Positions 1 to 8,938 of a DNA stretch of 64,000 nucleotides are shown piece after piece (position 1 is the stretch's first letter; each line of letters starts with the position of its first letter). The position numbers and the translations under genes were made by a program. The notes under the pieces are model-generated. The model saw only the letters and a list, made by a program, of their open reading frames with translations, was not told the origin of the DNA and ran no database searches. Origin of the DNA: Caulobacter mirabilis (GTDB lineage: Bacteria; Pseudomonadota; Alphaproteobacteria; Caulobacterales; Caulobacteraceae). Where the stretch lies: positions 4,422,001-4,486,000 of the forward strand of contig NZ_CP024201.1 in assembly GCF_002749615.1 (NCBI RefSeq), in the 5' to 3' direction.

Positions 1-1064
<1,064 letters not shown>

Positions 1065-1183
1065 TGAAGATCTCCGTGGCGATGTCGGCGCGAGGCTACA
1101 GTCCGCCGGACCTGTTCGCCAAGCCGCGCATTGACGGAAGGGCGCCCGCCGAGGACAGTCCGCCCAGCGTTTCAGAGGACCCG

Positions 1184-2380
1184 ATGGCCAGACCGCCCGC
1201 CAAGACCCCGCCCCAGCCCTCGCCCAATGCCGGGCCTGAACCGGCCGCCGGACAGGCCGAACGGGCGCCGCTGCTGGTCGTCGACGGGATCGGCCGCAAC
1301 GCCCTGGTCATCCTGGCGGTGATCGCCTGCGGCGGCGCGCTGTGGCTGCTGGGCGGGATCCTGACGCCGCTGGCCCTGGCCATGTTCCTGGCGATCATGG
1401 TCGACAGCTTCGCCCGCCGGCTGGAGCAGCGCTGGCCCAAGCTGCCGGACAGCGTCTCGCTGGCCGTGGCCATCGCCCTGTCGCTGCTGATCTTCGGCGC
1501 GGCGGCCTATGTCGTCGCCGACAACGCCACCAGCTTCGTCACCAAGCTGGTCGGCTACGGCCCCAAGCTGGACGGCATCATCGCCCAGGTCGCCGCCTTC
1601 GCCGGTCTGGAGGCGCCGCCGCCCCTGACCAAGCTGATCGCCGAGCTGAACCCCGCCAAGTACCTGGGCCAGTTCGCCCAGGGTCTGCAGGGCGTGCTGT
1701 CCGACGCCGTGTTCGTACTGATCTACCTGGGCTTCATCATCGCCGCGAAGCGCGGCTTCAAGCGCAAGATCGTCGCCCTGTTCCCGCACAACCGCGAGCG
1801 GGACGAGGCCATCGCCGTCTTCAACCGCATCCGCTACGGCGTGGAGCGCTACCTGTGGGTTCAGACGGTCACCGGCCTGATGATCGCCGCCGCCTCCTGG
1901 GTGGTGATGATCATCTTTGGCCTGGAGAACGCGCTGTTCTGGGCCTTCCTGATCTTCCTGGCCTCCTACATCCCGATCATCGGCGGCTTCATCGGCGTGG
2001 TGTTTCCGCCGGTGTTCGGCCTGATCCAGTTCGGAACCCCGATCCCGGCCCTGATCCTGCTCGCCATCCTGTGGGGCATCCAGTTCTTCGTCGGCAACGT
2101 CATCCAGCCGCGCATGCAGGGCGAGAGCCTGAACATCGACCCCGTGGTGGTGCTGTTGGCGCTGGCGGTCTGGGGCCTGCTCTGGGGTCTGCCCGGGATG
2201 TTCCTGTCCACCCCGCTGGCGGTGATGGCGATGATCATCCTGGCCGAGTTCGACGGCTCGCGCTGGATCGCCATCCTGATGTCCCAGAACGGAGACCCGC
2301 GCGGCCTCGGCGACGAGGACGGTCCGCGGAAGAGGGGCCGCCGCGGAAAATCCGACAAAGCACAGAAGGCCGCCCCTTGA
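1184..2380 (+). CDS. AI-2E family (PerM-type) transporter
   Basis: The product is 398 aa and multi-spanning: a Pro-rich cytoplasmic N-terminus (residues 1-35), two membrane segments at about 45-90, a soluble region at about 130-190, then a cluster of hydrophobic helices from about 190 to 365 including the conserved SYIPIIGGFIG segment and the QPRMQGESLNIDPVVVLLAL stretch typical of the family. The tail is basic (RKRGRRGK). The family exports or facilitates small molecules and includes TqsA and sodium/proton antiporters, so the substrate is not predictable here. I prefer ATG 1184 because AGAGGA precedes it at good spacing; the frame stays open upstream to a TTG at 1064, but that would overlap the divergent gene's start. 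Confidence 0.85.
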   Translation: MARPPAKTPPQPSPNAGPEPAAGQAERAPLLVVDGIGRNALVILAVIACGGALWLLGGILTPLALAMFLAIMVDSFARRLEQRWPKLPDSVSLAVAIALSLLIFGAAAYVVADNATSFVTKLVGYGPKLDGIIAQVAAFAGLEAPPPLTKLIAELNPAKYLGQFAQGLQGVLSDAVFVLIYLGFIIAAKRGFKRKIVALFPHNRERDEAIAVFNRIRYGVERYLWVQTVTGLMIAAASWVVMIIFGLENALFWAFLIFLASYIPIIGGFIGVVFPPVFGLIQFGTPIPALILLAILWGIQFFVGNVIQPRMQGESLNIDPVVVLLALAVWGLLWGLPGMFLSTPLAVMAMIILAEFDGSRWIAILMSQNGDPRGLGDEDGPRKRGRRGKSDKAQKAAP

Positions 2381-2520
2381 ACCCGGTCGCTCCAGACCTA
2401 TCTCAAGCCTGTCCGGAGCGCACTCCCCTGCCCCTCCGGACCGGACGGCGCCCTTCCTCCCCCCCGATAGAGGCGCCCGGACGTAGAGCGTCCCGCCTTC
2501 CCCCCGGCGAGGACGATGGA

Positions 2521-2550
2521 GCGCCGCCGGATCCCCCCCTCCGGCGGCGC
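2521..2550. terminator. GC-rich hairpin downstream of the AI-2E transporter
   Basis: A perfect 10-bp inverted repeat, GCGCCGCCGG / CCGGCGGCGC, encloses a C-rich 10-nt loop and is followed by ATTCCGTTTC. It lies 140 bp after the transporter stop and before the gdhZ promoter, so it probably separates the two units. There is no long U-tract, so it is a weak intrinsic terminator at best. Confidence 0.45.
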
Positions 2551-2626
2551 ATTCCGTTTCTGGGCCCAGAGCCCCGGGGCATGGCTCACATAACGGAAAG
2601 TTCTTGCCTTTCCAGGCGGCTCACGG

Positions 2627-2654
2627 TTGATCCCCAGCCCAAGCGGGCTAGGCT
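2627..2654 (+). promoter_or_regulatory. Candidate gdhZ promoter
   Basis: TTGATC (2627-2632) and TAGGCT (2649-2654) are separated by 16 bp. The second box sits inside GGGCTAGGCT, resembling the Caulobacter -10 GCTANA. GAGGAA at about 2671-2676 is the ribosome binding site for ATG 2682. The rest of the 2381-2681 gap shows no gene. Confidence 0.45.
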
Positions 2655-2681
2655 CGCGGGAAACTTTCACGAGGAAATGCC

Positions 2682-5600
2682 ATGAAAGGCGCAAGCCTTC
2701 ACCCGGCCGACAGCGGCCAGCGCAACGCCACCTTCGCCGAGGCTCTCGCCAAGGCGCTGGGACCCAAGGCCGGAGCCGGTGAAGCCGCCTTCATTTCCCA
2801 GGTCGCCGGGGACCTTTCCGCGGAAGAACTGCCCGACGCGCCGGTCGCCGACCTGGCCGCCGCCTTCGCCGAACTGTGGCGCTTCGGCGAAAGCCGCAAG
2901 GGCGACGCTCCGGCCGTCCGCATCCGTCGCTGGGTCGGCGAGGACGGCGCCGATCACGGCCGCGACCTGCTCGAGATCGCTCAGAACGACCGCCCTTTCC
3001 TGGTCGACTCCATCATGGGCGAGATCGCCGAGGCCGGTTATCCCGTCCGCGCGATGTTCCACCCGCTTGTCGAGACCGACGGCAAACGCACCTCGTTGAT
3101 CCAGGTCCATCTGGACGCGCTCGGCGAAGATCGCGCTGAGGCCCTAACCACCGCCATCGGCGCGGTGCTGGCCGAGGTGGCCATGGCGGTCGACGACTTC
3201 GACGGCATGCAGGCGCTGATGGCCCGCACGATCGATGAGCTCGGCTCGGCGCCGGCCCCGGTGACCGGCGAGGAGCGGGCGGAGGAGATCGCGTTCCTGC
3301 GCTGGCTGGCCCAGGACCATTTCGTGTTCCTCGGCGCCCGCGTCTACGAGTACCCGCGCACCGCCGACGGCGGCTACGCGGCGGAGGAGCCGCTCTACCA
3401 GCCGGAAGGCAGCCTGGGCGTCCTGCGGGACCAGGAGCGCCGCGTCCTGCGCCGCGCCAGCGAGCCGGCGATCCTGTCCAAGGAGCTGCGCACGCACCTG
3501 GAGAAGGGCGAGCCGCTCATCGTGGCCAAGTCCAACCTGCGCTCGCGCGTCCATCGCCGCGCCTACATGGACTACATCGGCGTCAAGCGTTACGGCGCCG
3601 ACGGCAAGCCCTCCGGCGAGGTTCGCTTCGTCGGCCTGTTCACCGCCGAGGCCTATGACGAGCCGGCCCGCGACGTGCCGCTGATCCGCAGCAAGGTCGC
3701 CGGCGTCCTGGCCCGATCGGGCGTGACCCCCGGGGCCCACAGCGACAAGCGCCTGCGCAACATCCTGGAGACCTGGCCCCGGGACGAGCTGTTCCAGACG
3801 CCGGAAGACCAGCTGCTCGACCTGGCGCTCGGCGTGCTGCACCTGTTCGACCGGCCGCGCGTGCGCGTCTTCGCCCGTCGCGACCCGTTCGACCGCTTTG
3901 TCTCGATCCTGATGTTCGTGCCGCGCGACCGTTACGACTCGGGCGTCCGCGAACGGGCCGGCAAGATCCTGGCCGAGGCCTTCAAGGGCCGGGTGTCGGC
4001 CTACTACCCCAGCTTCTCCGACGCCCCGCTCGCGCGGGTCCACTTCATCCTCGGCGTCGAGCCGGGCCAGCACCCGGAACCGGACCTGGCCGCGGTCGAA
4101 TCCGAGATCGCAGAGGCCTCCCGCACCTGGGCCGACCGCTTCGAAACCGCGGTCCGCGCCGCGCCGCCGGCCGCGGGCGCCCCGGCGACCCTGGCCCGCT
4201 GGGCCGGCGCCTTCAGCGGCGGCTACATGGATTTCTACACCGGCGACGAAGCCCTCTGCGACCTGGCCGAGATCGACGCCATGGGCGCGGACGACTTCCG
4301 CACCCGCGCCTTCCGCCAGGTCGGCGACAGCTCGATCCGCTTCCGCTTCAAGATCTACCGCAAGGGCGAGGCCGCCCCGTTGGCCGAGGTCATGCCGATC
4401 CTCGAGCACATGGGCCTGAAGGCCCTGATCGAGGACGCCTTCGACCTGGAGCCGGTCAGCGCCGACGGCCAGCGCGAAGTGGTCTGGGTCCACGAGTTCC
4501 TGCTCGAGGACCAGGCCGGCGAACATCTGGTCTTCGCCGATGTGAAGGACGCCTTCGAGGCCGCCTTCACCGCGGTCTGGACCGGCCGCACGGAGAGCGA
4601 CGGCTTCAACCGTCTGGTGCTTGAGCTGGGCGTATCCTGGCGCGAGGCCGCGCTGATCCGGGCCCTGGCCCGCTACCGCCAGCAGTCTGGCCTCGACCCC
4701 AGCCAGGCCGTGCAGGAGCAGGCCCTCCGCGATCATCCGGGCGTCGCCCGTCTGATCCTCGACCTGTTCCGCATCAAGTTCGACCCGGCCATCGCCGTTG
4801 ACCTGAAGGCGCGCGAGACCCAGGCCGCCGCGGTGATGGAGGAGATCGTCCAGGCGCTGCAGGCGGTGGACAGCCTCGACCACGACCGCGTCCTGCGCCG
4901 CCTGGCCCTGCTGGTCGGCGCCGTGAAGCGCACCAACTTCTTCCAGCCGGCCGAGGACGGCCAGCCCAAGCCCTACATCTCGTTCAAGGTCGCCAGCCGC
5001 GAGCTGGACGACCTGCCCGCGCCCAAGCCCTACCGCGAGATCTTCGTCTCCGCGCCGCACATCGAGGGCGTGCACCTGCGCTTCGGCCCGGTGGCCCGCG
5101 GCGGCCTGCGCTGGTCCGACCGCCGCGACGACTTCCGCACCGAGGTGCTGGGCCTGGTCAAGGCGCAGCAGGTCAAGAACGCGGTCATCGTGCCGGTCGG
5201 CTCCAAGGGCGGCTTCTATCCCAAGCAGCTGCCCCGCGGCGGCGCGCCGGACGCGGTTCGCGCGGAAGGCATCCGCGCCTACCGCACCTTCCTGTCGGGC
5301 CTGCTCGACATCACCGACAACATCGACGCCGACAACAACGTCGTGCGCCCGAAGTTCGTGATCGCCCACGAAGGCGACGACCCCTATCTGGTCGTGGCCG
5401 CCGACAAGGGCACCGCGACCTTCTCCGACATCGCCAACGGCCTGTCCGAGGACTACGGCTTCTGGCTCGGCGACGCCTTCGCCTCGGGCGGCTCGGCCGG
5501 CTACGATCACAAGGTCATGGGCATCACCGCCCGCGGCGCCTGGGAAGCGGTGAAGCGCCACTTCCGCGAGGCCGGCAAGGACATCCAGACCACCGACTTC

Positions 5601-7535
5601 ACCGTCGTGGGCGTGGGCGACATGTCGGGCGACGTGTTCGGCAACGGCATGCTGCTCAGCAAGCATATCCGCCTGCTGGCCGCCTTCGACCACCGCCACA
5701 TCTTCATCGACCCGAACCCGGATTCGGCCTCGTCGTGGGAAGAGCGCCAGCGGATGTTCGAACTGCCGCGCTCGTCCTGGGAAGACTACGACAAGAGCAA
5801 GATCTCCAAGGGCGGCGGCGTCTTCCCCCTGACGCTGAAGTCGATCCCGCTGACGCCGGAGATCAAGGCGCTGCTCGACATCAAGGCCGACGCCGTCTCG
5901 CCGGCCGAGCTGAAGACCGCGATCCTCAAGGCCAAGGCCGAACTGCTCTATCTGGGCGGCATCGGCACCTATGTGAAGGCGCGCGGCGAGACCAACGCCG
6001 ACGCCGGCGACAAGGCCAACGACGCCATCCGCGTCAACGGCTCGGAGCTGCGGGTGAAGGTGGTCGGCGAAGGCGCCAACCTGGGCCTGACCCAGGCGGG
6101 TCGCATCGAGTTCGCGCGCGGAGGCGGCCGGATCAACACCGACGCCATCGACAACTCGGCGGGCGTCGACAGCTCCGACCACGAGGTCAACATCAAGATC
6201 CTGACCGGCATGTTGGAGCGCGTCGGCAAGATCAAGACCCGCGAGAGCCGCAACAAGCTGCTGGCCTCGATGACCGACGACGTCGCCGAGCACGTCCTGG
6301 CCCACAACTACGACCAGACCCTGGCGCTGTCGCTGCTGGAGCAGGACGCCCCGGCGGAGCTGGACAACCACGCCCGGTTCATGACCGAGCTGGAGACCTC
6401 CGGCCGCCTCGACCGCCGTGTCGAGGGCCTGCCGGACGCCGCCCAGATCGCCGAGCTGGCCGCCTCGCACGCCGGCCTGGTCCGGCCGGAGCTGGCGGTG
6501 CTGCTGGCCTACGGCAAGCTCGACCTGTTCGACGAGATCGTCGCCACCAAGGCGCCGGACGACGCGGCCTTCGAGACCGTGCTGGAAGGCTACTTCCCCA
6601 AGGCGCTGGGCCAGTACGACGACGAGATGCAGCGGCATCGCCTGCGTCGCGAGATCATCGCCACCGTGATCTGCAACGAGCTGATCAACATCTGCGGTCC
6701 GACCTTCCCCTCGCGCCTGCGCGCGGCGGCGGGCGCTGGAACCCAGGCGCTGATCACCGGCTTCGAGGCGGCGCGGCGCATCCTGCGCTTCGACGACAGC
6801 TGGAACGCCGTGGCGGCGCTGGACGGCAAGGCGCCGGCCGAGGGCCAACTGGCCCTGTTCCGCGCCCTGGCCCACACCCTGCGCAGCATGACCTACTGGC
6901 TGGCGCGCCGGGCGGGCGATGGCGGCGTCGACGCCCTGACCGAGCGCTACGGCGCCGGGGTGAACGAGCTGCGCGTCCTGACGCCGGGCCTGCTGTCCAG
7001 CTTCGAGCAGAAGACCGTCTCCCGCCGGGCGACCGCCTTCGCCAAGGACGGCGCGCCGGAGGGCCTGGCGCATGAGATCGCCGCCCTGCAGCCGCTGACC
7101 ACCGCCGCCGAGCTGGTCGACCTGGCCAGCGCCACCAGTTGGCCGGTGGCCGCCGCGGCGCGGATCTACCACCAGGTCGGCGCCGCTTTCAGCTTCGACC
7201 GCTTGCGGGCGGCCGCGGGCGAGAAGCGCGGCGGCGACCACTTCGAGCGGATGGCCGTCCGTCGGCTGATCGAGGACATGCTCGCCGAGCAGGCCCAGGT
7301 CGCCCGGGCGGTGATGGTCTTCGCCGCCTCGCCCGACGCCGCCGAGGACGCCGACACGGCGCGCTCGACCGTCGCCTCCTGGGCGCAGCTGCACTCCGGC
7401 CCCGGCCGGGCGGTGAAGCGCACGATCGAGGAGATCGAGCAGGCCGGCGGCGGCTGGACCTTCGCCAAGCTGACCATCGCCAACGCCGCCCTGCGCGAGC
7501 TGGCCAACGCCGCTGGGGTGAACACCGGAGGTTAA
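2682..7535 (+). CDS. gdhZ: NAD-specific glutamate dehydrogenase, 180-kDa type (GdhZ-like)
   Basis: This 1617-aa protein has the length and order of the large NAD-glutamate dehydrogenases: a long N-terminal ACT-like regulatory half, then the catalytic core at about residues 790-1230. In the core, GPVARGGLRWSDRRDDFRTE, VPVGSKGGFYPK and the NAD-fold stretch VVGVGDMSGDVFGNGML are all present, followed by the helical C-terminal domain. It converts glutamate to 2-oxoglutarate with NAD+. In Caulobacter crescentus the orthologue GdhZ also restrains FtsZ assembly and links glutamate catabolism to division; that role here is inference from family. The start follows GAGGAA. The gene forms its own unit, with hairpins at 7527-7582 after its stop. 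Confidence 0.95.
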   Translation: MKGASLHPADSGQRNATFAEALAKALGPKAGAGEAAFISQVAGDLSAEELPDAPVADLAAAFAELWRFGESRKGDAPAVRIRRWVGEDGADHGRDLLEIAQNDRPFLVDSIMGEIAEAGYPVRAMFHPLVETDGKRTSLIQVHLDALGEDRAEALTTAIGAVLAEVAMAVDDFDGMQALMARTIDELGSAPAPVTGEERAEEIAFLRWLAQDHFVFLGARVYEYPRTADGGYAAEEPLYQPEGSLGVLRDQERRVLRRASEPAILSKELRTHLEKGEPLIVAKSNLRSRVHRRAYMDYIGVKRYGADGKPSGEVRFVGLFTAEAYDEPARDVPLIRSKVAGVLARSGVTPGAHSDKRLRNILETWPRDELFQTPEDQLLDLALGVLHLFDRPRVRVFARRDPFDRFVSILMFVPRDRYDSGVRERAGKILAEAFKGRVSAYYPSFSDAPLARVHFILGVEPGQHPEPDLAAVESEIAEASRTWADRFETAVRAAPPAAGAPATLARWAGAFSGGYMDFYTGDEALCDLAEIDAMGADDFRTRAFRQVGDSSIRFRFKIYRKGEAAPLAEVMPILEHMGLKALIEDAFDLEPVSADGQREVVWVHEFLLEDQAGEHLVFADVKDAFEAAFTAVWTGRTESDGFNRLVLELGVSWREAALIRALARYRQQSGLDPSQAVQEQALRDHPGVARLILDLFRIKFDPAIAVDLKARETQAAAVMEEIVQALQAVDSLDHDRVLRRLALLVGAVKRTNFFQPAEDGQPKPYISFKVASRELDDLPAPKPYREIFVSAPHIEGVHLRFGPVARGGLRWSDRRDDFRTEVLGLVKAQQVKNAVIVPVGSKGGFYPKQLPRGGAPDAVRAEGIRAYRTFLSGLLDITDNIDADNNVVRPKFVIAHEGDDPYLVVAADKGTATFSDIANGLSEDYGFWLGDAFASGGSAGYDHKVMGITARGAWEAVKRHFREAGKDIQTTDFTVVGVGDMSGDVFGNGMLLSKHIRLLAAFDHRHIFIDPNPDSASSWEERQRMFELPRSSWEDYDKSKISKGGGVFPLTLKSIPLTPEIKALLDIKADAVSPAELKTAILKAKAELLYLGGIGTYVKARGETNADAGDKANDAIRVNGSELRVKVVGEGANLGLTQAGRIEFARGGGRINTDAIDNSAGVDSSDHEVNIKILTGMLERVGKIKTRESRNKLLASMTDDVAEHVLAHNYDQTLALSLLEQDAPAELDNHARFMTELETSGRLDRRVEGLPDAAQIAELAASHAGLVRPELAVLLAYGKLDLFDEIVATKAPDDAAFETVLEGYFPKALGQYDDEMQRHRLRREIIATVICNELINICGPTFPSRLRAAAGAGTQALITGFEAARRILRFDDSWNAVAALDGKAPAEGQLALFRALAHTLRSMTYWLARRAGDGGVDALTERYGAGVNELRVLTPGLLSSFEQKTVSRRATAFAKDGAPEGLAHEIAALQPLTTAAELVDLASATSWPVAAAARIYHQVGAAFSFDRLRAAAGEKRGGDHFERMAVRRLIEDMLAEQAQVARAVMVFAASPDAAEDADTARSTVASWAQLHSGPGRAVKRTIEEIEQAGGGWTFAKLTIANAALRELANAAGVNTGG

Positions 7536-7582
7536 ACCTCCAACGCCTGTGACATCCTCCGGAAGGATCGACCTTCCGGAGG
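7527..7582 (+). promoter_or_regulatory. Two consecutive hairpins between gdhZ and hdeD, second one covering the hdeD ribosome binding site
   Basis: GGAGGTTAAACCTCC (7527-7541) is a perfect palindrome containing the gdhZ stop codon. CCTCCGGAAGG (7556-7566) and CCTTCCGGAGG (7572-7582) form an 11-bp hairpin with a 5-nt loop. The 3' arm ends in GGAGG, the only good ribosome binding site before hdeD ATG 7593. GGAGG/CCTCC blocks recur, so alternative pairing is possible. It may serve as a gdhZ terminator, a translational block on hdeD, or both. Confidence 0.55.
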
Positions 7583-7592
7583 ACCGTCCGTT

Positions 7593-8135
7593 ATGACCGA
7601 CGCAGAGTTGGGCCGCGGGGGACGCGGCTTCACCGTCATCAGCGTGCTGTTCGGCGCGTTGCTGGTGATTCTGGGCTTCCTCGCCCTGGCCGCGCCGATG
7701 ATCACCGGCCTGGCCGCCACCATCACCCTGGGCGTCCTGATCGCCGCCGCGGGCGCGGCGGGCCTGGTCGCGGTGATTCGGGACAAAGGCTTGCCGGGAC
7801 GAGGATGGGCCATCCTCTGGGCTGTCGCGGCCGTCGCCCTGGGCCTGTTGTTGGCCTTCTGGCCGGCCTCGGGCCTGGCGACCATCACCCTCTTCCTGGC
7901 CGCCGCCTTCATCGTTCGCGGCGTCTTCGCCGTCGGCCTGGCCTACAGCGTCCGCAAAGCGCTGAAGAGTTGGTGGTGGGTGGCGCTGGGCGGGCTGGTC
8001 ACGCTGCTGCTGGGCCTGCTGATCCTGTTCAGCTGGCCGGTCAGCGCGGCGGTGATGCTGGGCGTGCTGGTCGCGGTCGACCTGATCGTCTACGGCGTCG
8101 CCCTGATCCTCGCCGGTTTCACCGCCGGGCGTTAG
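7593..8135 (+). CDS. HdeD family (DUF308) membrane protein
   Basis: This 180-aa protein is almost entirely hydrophobic with six predicted membrane segments in three pairs, the DUF308 arrangement (for example 14-34, 38-58, 70-88, 90-110, 123-143 and 147-175). HdeD in enterobacteria is linked to acid resistance at high cell density; the molecular function of the family is unknown. The only plausible ribosome binding site lies in the 3' arm of a strong hairpin (7556-7582), suggesting control at translation. The 3' end overlaps the convergent hydrolase by 4 bp. Confidence 0.85.
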   Translation: MTDAELGRGGRGFTVISVLFGALLVILGFLALAAPMITGLAATITLGVLIAAAGAAGLVAVIRDKGLPGRGWAILWAVAAVALGLLLAFWPASGLATITLFLAAAFIVRGVFAVGLAYSVRKALKSWWWVALGGLVTLLLGLLILFSWPVSAAVMLGVLVAVDLIVYGVALILAGFTAGR

Positions 8136-8896
8136 GCGAACGAGGCCTTCAGGGCGTTCACATAATAGGCGCGGGCCTGGCTCGAGAGGTCCGCCCGATA
8201 TTGGGTGCGCGGATCGTTGGCGTCGTCATCGTCGAAGGCGTGGGTCGCCTCCGGGAACGTGAGGACGTCGACCGCCAGGCCATCGCGCTTGAGCCGATCC
8301 AGCGACCGTTGCGGATGCTTCACCCCCACCACAGCATCCCGCCCGCCCAGCACCGCGAAGACCCTGGGCCGGGCGCCGTTCCAGCCGCGGTTGGTCGTCA
8401 GCGAGGGATAGGCGGCGTAGGGATAGACGAGGAAGGTCCCGCGCAGACCGCGCAGCAGGTCGGGACCCGCGTCCGCGAGACCAGTCATCCGCGCCGCGCC
8501 GTCGCCCTGGGCCAGGGCGTCCATGATGGTCCAGCCTCCATGGCTCCAGCCCGCCGCCACGATCCGGCGGCTGTCGGCCCAGCCCTGGCCCTTCAGCCAA
8601 TGGATGACCGCATAGAGATCGGCGGCCCGCTGGGCGCCGCGCAGCATCGTACCCGTGCAGACGAACAGGCTGCCGTCCAGCCGCGATAGGCCGCGCGGCT
8701 TCAGGCTGTCGACAATGACCACCGCCGCCCCGGCCTTCACCGCCTCGACGGCGTAGTGCCTCTGGAACGGCTGGGCGCCGGCGCAGCCGTGCATCTGCAG
8801 GACCACGGGGAAGGGGCCCGGGCCGTCCGGCTTCATCACGGTGAAGCCGGAGGCGATGCGGTCGGCGTGTCCGGCGACGGTCGAGGCGGGTTTCAT
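8132..8896 (-). CDS. Dienelactone hydrolase-like alpha/beta hydrolase
   Basis: A 254-aa alpha/beta hydrolase. The oxyanion-side motif HGCAG is at 36-40 and the nucleophile elbow GWSHGG puts Ser at residue 118 rather than the Cys of classical dienelactone hydrolase. An Asp follows the LGGRD turn, and His lies in the ATHAF motif near residue 220, so a Ser-Asp-His triad is complete. There is no signal peptide, so it is cytoplasmic. The substrate cannot be deduced. The leader is very short and carries a palindromic operator overlapping a TTGACG -35 box, so the gene is probably repressed by a TetR-like factor not encoded nearby. Confidence 0.8.
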   Translation of the reverse strand: MKPASTVAGHADRIASGFTVMKPDGPGPFPVVLQMHGCAGAQPFQRHYAVEAVKAGAAVVIVDSLKPRGLSRLDGSLFVCTGTMLRGAQRAADLYAVIHWLKGQGWADSRRIVAAGWSHGGWTIMDALAQGDGAARMTGLADAGPDLLRGLRGTFLVYPYAAYPSLTTNRGWNGARPRVFAVLGGRDAVVGVKHPQRSLDRLKRDGLAVDVLTFPEATHAFDDDDANDPRTQYRADLSSQARAYYVNALKASFA

Positions 8897-8903
8897 GAGG
8901 CGG

Positions 8904-8933
8904 GACGATGTAAGTAAACGCTCACATCGTCAA
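8904..8933 (-). promoter_or_regulatory. Promoter/operator of the hydrolase gene
   Basis: On the minus strand TTGACG (8933-8928) begins a 26-bp stretch in which GACGATGT (8904-8911) and ACATCGTC (8924-8931) form an inverted repeat. Its core is GTAAGTAAACGCTCAC (8910-8925), which resembles TetR-family operators. It lies within 40 bp of the ATG at 8896. Two closely related sequences occur upstream of creD (52654-52669 and 52687-52702). Confidence 0.55.
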
Positions 8934-8938
8934 GCGCC

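Noticed and set aside
3144..7394. Open frame of about 1400 codons antisense to gdhZ
   Set aside because: No recognisable domain and composition (many Gly, Ala, Arg, His, Val) is that of a mirror frame of GC-rich codons; gdhZ matches its family over the full length.
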